NCBI GenBank assembly: GCA_963971425.1 | Contig: OZ020517.1 | Span: forward strand, 30,228,734 to 30,292,733 | Direction: 5' to 3' | From: Bryoerythrophyllum caledonicum | Lineage: Eukaryota > Streptophyta > Bryopsida > Pottiales > Pottiaceae | Length of the DNA stretch: 64,000 nucleotides | Shown: piece by piece, positions 58,996 to 64,000 of the stretch | Layout: every line of letters starts with the position of its first letter | How positions within the stretch are numbered: the first letter of the stretch is position 1 | Translations under genes and position numbers: made by a program | Notes under the pieces: model-generated | Told to the model about the DNA's origin: nothing | The model's input: only the letters and a program-made list of their open reading frames with translations | The model's database searches: none

Positions 58996-60738
58996 GAATA
59001 CGGCGCCAGCAAGAGCGGAATGTGGAAGTGCTCACCCGCCTGCGCCTCCTTGACGTCGAAGACGACCATAGCATACGGGTAGAACACGCGCCCCTCGCCG
59101 CCGTGCACTCTCGCCAAGTAGGCCGCCGTGTGGAATGTGATGCGGTACTTCCCGGGCTGCAGATGGTTGGAGGGTGTCATCAGGGGCCCAGATCTGCCAT
59201 CGCTGTTGGTCACGGAGTTCCCCACAGGCGCCCACAAACCATCAGCCGTCCACAAGTGGAGGGAGACGTCGATGCCTGCGCCTGGTTTGCCGAGGGCCAC
59301 GTCCAGGACGTGTGTTGTGATGGGAGGGCGGAGGTTGGAAGCGCTAGCTTGCTTGGCTTCAGCTGGTGGAGCGTCCACTTGCTTGGCTTCCACAGCAGGA
59401 GAGCCTGGAGAGAAACATACCAAACTGTGTCAACATGGCTTCGTGTGCAAGCTAGTTTAACCTTGAATTTCTGATTTGTGATTTGCTCTTGGAATTCTGA
59501 TTTGTGAAAGAGGAGTGTCAATACAGGAATAATTTGGGGAAGGGTTTGTGAGCAGAGATGCGTACTCGTTGCGTCGTTCGATATGAGTTTGGCAAGGCGA
59601 AGCTCGGTGATTTTTTGCTGCTCGGAAGCTGCGTTCTGGAGCTCCTCGATGGGCCGCTTACTGAATCGTTCCTGCCGATCAGATTCTCACATTAACGAAA
59701 AGGAAGCATTTCAAGACTGTAGACGTAGAAGAATGTAGTGGAAAGGTCTAGGGTTTCGGCGCCAACCTTTAGTGCAGCCAGAATCTCGCTGCTGCTCTTC
59801 CCTGCTGCGCAAATCAGGAACACGAATCCGAACTTGTCTTCGTACTTGCGGTTCCAGTCGGCCAACTCCTGTTGTCGCACAGATTAGGTCACATGACATG
59901 GAAGACTAACACCGTGCAGGACATCCATTTTTGTCATCGTCACAACATCAATTTGCAGCCGATTTTTGTCATCTCAATGCCAGACTCATCAATTCAGGAT
60001 CCGGACTGAAATAGAAATACTTACCTGCAAGGTTTGCTCGTTAGCACCGCTAAGCGCTGCCTCTTGCTCCCCCGAAGAGAATCTGAACAAAGAGGTCCAC
60101 CACAGAAGCGATTGAGGTCTTAGAAAACGGTTCTTCCTTCACACATATTCCAAAACAGCATGCTTATGTGTTTCATGCCAAAAGAATCCCAGGCCTTGGA
60201 TCATTGAACTTGACCATATCAGTTTGGATCACTACAAACATTATGAGACGCACTAATACAAAAGCTCACACGAACTTCGGAATTAGTACAAGGTGTGAGG
60301 AACGCTAATCATGAGAACATAAAGTCGACAATCACGAACATTATGAAAGCAATCGCACTAAATCTGAGCCTAAAATCAAATACGATACTCTGTGTAGTCT
60401 TCTACTTCGCCAATTCAAGGAAAAAGAATACAAGACATCAAATTCAACTTACTTCTCGGAAGCGAACTTGGTCCGCAGTGCTTCGACATCTCCAATGCGA
60501 GGGTGCGCAGCAAATGCTTCCAACCATCCTGAAACGTCCACCTGATACCATTCATCGTTAATTGCTAGCAAAAACTAACTCTTAAGCCAAAAACCTAGCA
60601 GTTGAGACACACCTTGTTCCACCAGATCTCCCGGGACGTTTCCACAGCGAGCTCCAGGGTCGCAAACGGCCCCCGCAGCGCCATCTCCCGGGCGAACCGG
60701 GTGCTCCCGCAGCACCCCAGAAACGCAGCTTCTGTCAT
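58971..60738 (-). CDS. TTL: Allantoin synthase: OHCU decarboxylase fused to transthyretin-like HIU hydrolase, 6 exons
   Basis: Bifunctional enzyme of purine breakdown: the C-terminal part hydrolyses 5-hydroxyisourate and the N-terminal part decarboxylates OHCU to S-allantoin. Exons 60613-60738, 60453-60541, 60025-60082, 59767-59868, 59566-59671 and 58971-59404 join in phase to 304 aa (Arabidopsis about 324). N-terminal marks: GCCGSTRFAREMA, REIWWNK, and HPRIGD with the catalytic His (about residue 56), GEQEAALSGANEQTLQ, ELADWNRKYEDKFGFVFLIC. A linker rich in A/E/K/Q (about 160-185) leads to the transthyretin domain: THVLDVALGKPGAGIDVSL, FHTAAYLARV, FYPYAMVVF, and the hallmark end YSTYRGS. I see no PTS2 nonapeptide in the linker and no PTS1, so peroxisomal import is not evident. 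The end of the last exon is duplicated in tandem just downstream. Confidence 0.95.
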
Positions 60739-61436
60739 CGTGGAAGCGACCAACCCACAATCAAAGCAGAAGCACTCTTCCTACTCAATCCCAACACGCA
60801 ACCACCATCTCCTGCTTCACTTGTGTGATAAAAGCCTGATTCTATTCTAGAGGGATCGATGCAGATTGAAGATGGAGAAGAATAATAATCTGCCAAGCAG
60901 GCATGTCTCCGGAATCGTGGACCCCACGCTTGCAAACAAGACCCGATACAATAATATCCCTGTCCATACGGCTCCATTCAGTAGCTGGACACGCTTGCTC
61001 CTTTGTGGTGGTGGCGAATCTAGGGCATAATTGAACTATTCCCATGATTTGAGATTATCTTCAGCTAACATTGAGTACAAAGACAAGGGGTGATTAGACA
61101 GAGTCTACAATGTTTTTTGGTATGGCCCTTGTCTTGTTTCTGCAGCGAACAGGATGCACAGTCTTTAAAAATCATGTGACGACGGAATGGGTACAGTTCT
61201 GTTTGTTGGTACGCGACGAAACCGGAATTAGAGCCAAAGATCAGCATTCCGAGGCATGAAGATGTAGTCGAGTGCAGAAAGGTTTTTGTTAGGAGATTAT
61301 GTGCAGGTCATTATTAATAAGAAAAGAGGGGTCGTCTGGTTATGCAAACTTTTGCCTACCAAGGAACGAAGTCCAAAACCAGAACATCAACAGCAAGTAA
61401 GCCCACACAAACGCTCATTCACCTTAAAGTGAAGAT

Positions 61437-61442
61437 TTTATT
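61437..61442 (-). terminator. AATAAA poly(A) signal of CIA30-like gene
   Basis: The minus strand reads AATAAA 31 bp after the stop codon, a plausible near-upstream element for cleavage and polyadenylation. Confidence 0.5.
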
Positions 61443-61473
61443 GATAATAAGAATCAGTCACCTTATATGCAGA

Positions 61474-63087
61474 TCATTCGCCTCGGATGGCTTTGATCCA
61501 ATCTAGCTCTAAGCGAAACTGGCCAGGGCCCTGCACGGCCCCCGCGGGCCCGCCATCCGCCGCAAGCGACAGGCCCATCCCCGTGACGCGCCCCGCATTG
61601 AGCGCCTGGTTCGTATCGATGATCTTCCCCCTCCACGTCGGGAGGTAATTCCTCAGCGGCACTCTCACCACGCACCACTCCCCTGCAGGAGCGAACACAA
61701 ACGCCTGCCATGTATTGGACGGCGAGGCGCCCAGCCCTCCGATCCAGTTCTCCGTTCGGATGTTGGAGACGTACACTCTGCCGTCGCCCTTGAGGCGGAA
61801 CGCCAGGGCGTCGAACGGCTCCAGGTCCAGGACGTCGTCGACGCGGATGCCGGAGAAGCCGCTGCGCTTCATGCGGATGCTGGCGTCGTCGTGGATGTCC
61901 ACGGAGAGCGTGCCGGCGAAGACGCCCGTTTGGTGGTCCAGATCAAGGGACGCCTGGGAGAGGCCCCCGTGGTCGCGGTCGGAGTACACCTCCCATGGAC
62001 TCAGATCAGAAGATGAAGCAAACCTGGAGGAAAGTTATGTCAGAATGACTAAATCCAAGTCAGAATGCCCAACTCACAAAACAGACAGCTTAAACCCTGA
62101 ACCCTGAACCCTACCAAAAATCCAAGTCAGAATGACCAACTCTTAAACCCTCAACCCTAGACCCTAAACCCAATTCTCATGCTCTGAGGACCAAGGATTG
62201 ACAGGAGAAAACGTCAGAAAGGGTAATGGACTGAACAGAGACGTTGAGACCTAAACCTTGTAACCTTGAACCTGGACTAAATCCAAGTCAGAATGGCCAA
62301 CTTACAGAACAGACAGCTTAAACCCTAAACCCTGATTCCTGAACCCTGTAAAAAATCCAAGTCAGAATGACCAACTCTTAAACCATGAACCTTAAACCCT
62401 AAACCCAATTCTCATGCTCTGAGGACCAAGAATTGACCGGAGCTTGAGGAAAACGTCACGTTCAGCGCATCCCAATCGTAGCCGGGAAATATTGAATGCA
62501 ATTACCAAAAATACAATCGTACTCAAAAAATATATCCTTCGTCCCCATCTATGCAGACCTCCTATGCACCAACTCCAAGTCAGAATGGCGAACTCACAGA
62601 TCAGAGAGCTTAAACCCTGAAACTCAAACCAAATTCTCATGCTCTGAGGACCGAAAATTGTCTAGAGCTAGAAGTAAAGCTCGCACTCAACGCATCCAAT
62701 TGTCGATGCAAATATCAACCATGTCAAATCCAAGTCAGGATGACCAAATCACATCATACATCGTTGAGACCTTAAACCCTATTATCAAGGATTATCTGCC
62801 AACTAAAGATAAACATCGCATTCAACACATCCGATATGTAACCCGGAAAGACGATTCAATTACCAACAAAATGATTCCTGTTGCTGCAATGAATCTCATA
62901 GATTGCCCCCATCTATTAAGAAAAAAAAAAGGGTGCTAAAAAAAACTTCTATTTCCCAAACCCTAAACCCTAGAACTGAGGCAAACCTGAAGAGGAGCTG
63001 CTCAGTGGGCGGTGCGATGTCATTGAAATTCCAGGCCACCGCCCGGCGCGACGCAGCAACAGACGCTTTGATCAGCGACCGCAACAT
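61474..63087 (-). CDS. CIA30: CIA30/NDUFAF1-like mitochondrial complex I intermediate-associated protein, 2 exons
   Basis: Assembly factor family for the membrane arm of respiratory complex I. Exons 62987-63087 and 61474-62023 join (AG|G) to give 216 aa, close to plant homologues (about 227). The N terminus MLRSLIKASVAASRRAVAWN is basic and suits a mitochondrial presequence, followed by PPTEQLLFRF. The CIA30 domain follows: WEVYSDRDHGGLSQASL, GVFAGTLSVD, RSGFSGIR, FDALAFRLKGDGRVYVSN, TENWIGGLG, WQAFVFAP, LPTWRGKIIDTNQALNAGRV, and the end LDWIKAIRGE. A longer start nine codons upstream (MSLGFGASSM) is in frame and cannot be ruled out. The intron is made of tandem, telomere-like units. The domain is whole. 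Confidence 0.93.
62049..62760 (-). repeat. Telomere-like tandem units filling the CIA30 intron
   Basis: Four units starting near 62049, 62279, 62572 and 62725, marked by AATCCAAGTCAGAATG, then AAACCCTGAACCCTGAACCC and CATGCTCTGAGGACCAA. Much of the unit is AAACCCTA-like. Confidence 0.75.
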
Positions 63088-63295
63088 GGATGATGCACCA
63101 AACCCTAAACTCACAAACCATTCAATCTCTTAAACCTCAAGACTGGCACAATTTCAATCCCAACACCGAAGCATAGAAAGTTTCCTGTTAAAAGATGCAT
63201 TGAAACTGCAAAAACAAGCGACGACGGAGAAGCGACGGAGTGACGAAGTTGGACGAACTCCGTCGCTGGCTTCGTTGGGTATGCATGAGGCTTGT

Positions 63296-63442
63296 TATTT
63301 TTCCCTTTAGCGTTGGAAGGGCCAATTCAAGTTTGGAATGTAGCCAGCAGAAAGATTTTGACGCCGGATTCTTCCTTCTGGGTACATTCTAATTTTTTTT
63401 TGGAGATGACGAGAATCGGATCTTCTTGCCTTAAAGGGTTAA
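63296..63442. mobile_element. Possible eroded TTAA MITE
   Basis: Right end GCCTTAAAGGGTTAA is typical of the TTAA elements here. The left end TTTTTCCCTTTAGCGTTG is only a weak match. Confidence 0.3.
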
Positions 63443-64000
63443 GCCCCAAGGTCTCTAGTTTAAACCTCGTGGGTGTCAAAAGTTGCTAAACTTATGGATA
63501 TGCAATTTCTTACCAAAAATTATTTCCCCTTTTTAAAAAAACACCGGATGGCCTTTTCTCAATTTAATTAATTAATTAGCATCTAAGGGTTGAAGCTAAG
63601 GTTTACATGTAACACAACATATATTGAAGGACTACTTAATTTGTAGGAGCAGCAGAATCTCTCTCTCTCTCAAATTGTTGTATACTATTATATGCAAAAA
63701 TATGATACTGCTAAAAAACACACCTACTTGTATAGGGGTTTTTTTTAGCTAAACCTATTTTCCTTCTTCACCTAGAAACGTAGCTAGAATCCATCAACTT
63801 TACCTAGCATGATTGAAGAGAATGTCCCTCTACAATCCTTGTAGAGCTCGTGCAAACTCAGATAGAATGAAACCGTAGAATGTATATGAGTTTATACCAT
63901 GTACTATTATGGTACATATATGCTAACATACACCAAATCCAAAGTTAGGTAATGTGGTGACTTATCACTCTACCACTAAGGCAGTTCAACTACCTCAACT
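63443..64000. other. AT-rich window edge
   Basis: A CT microsatellite lies at about 63658-63670. TTTAAACCTCGTGGGTGTC at about 63463 recalls a tRNA-type B box, but no complete SINE or tRNA is seen. Confidence 0.3.

Noticed and set aside
63455-63485. B-box-like TAGTTTAAACCTCG suggesting a SINE or tRNA
   Set aside because: No A box at the right distance and no tail or target duplication.

Overview
The window looks like nuclear DNA of a streptophyte, either a land plant or a streptophyte alga. Pointers to this are a plastid-type acetylglutamate kinase, the plant-style fusion of OHCU decarboxylase with a transthyretin-like domain (allantoin synthase), a plant-style TAF4 with an RST domain and the MDPxxxKLLE start, telomere-type TTTAGGG tracts, and a CACTA MITE with the plant terminus CACTACAAGAAAA. 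Exons are GC-rich, with GT-AG introns of about 80 bp to 1.6 kb. They lie in AT-rich DNA full of small DNA transposon relics. I cannot name the species.

Layout: 1-8.3 kb is repeats, ending in a 1.3-kb foldback-type element. 8.8-14.4 kb (minus) is a 20-exon TRIM37-like E3 ligase, followed by a possible small plus-strand gene end and its tandem array. 15.5-31 kb is a transposon graveyard: TTAA-flanked MITEs, the 3' half of a LINE with RNase H and restriction-like endonuclease parts, and other inverted-repeat elements. 31.1-33.8 kb (minus) is NAGK. 35.5-36.4 kb (plus) is an EAPP-like gene with a decayed array of its own last exon behind it. 39.9-40.7 kb (minus) is an intronless PPCK/CDPK-like kinase. 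44.0-44.4 kb (plus) is a small hydrophilic protein gene. 46.1-54.8 kb (minus) is TAF4 in 18 exons, 1116 aa. 59.0-60.7 kb (minus) is allantoin synthase, and 61.5-63.1 kb (minus) is a CIA30-like complex I assembly factor.

The genes are ordinary, unrelated housekeeping genes (arginine synthesis, purine breakdown, transcription, ubiquitination, respiration) and do not form a pathway cluster.

Two patterns stand out. First, tandem duplications repeatedly start inside the last codons, or at the end of an exon, and run into the neighbouring non-coding DNA. This is seen at EAPP, NAGK (both its 3' end and its intron), allantoin synthase and the 15.1-kb locus. Second, about sixteen MITE-like relics end in TTAACC(C)...GG(G)TTAA with TTAA at the ends, as expected for piggyBac-type elements. 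Several share an internal core and none has a visible transposase. No CRISPR, rRNA gene or convincing tRNA gene was seen.
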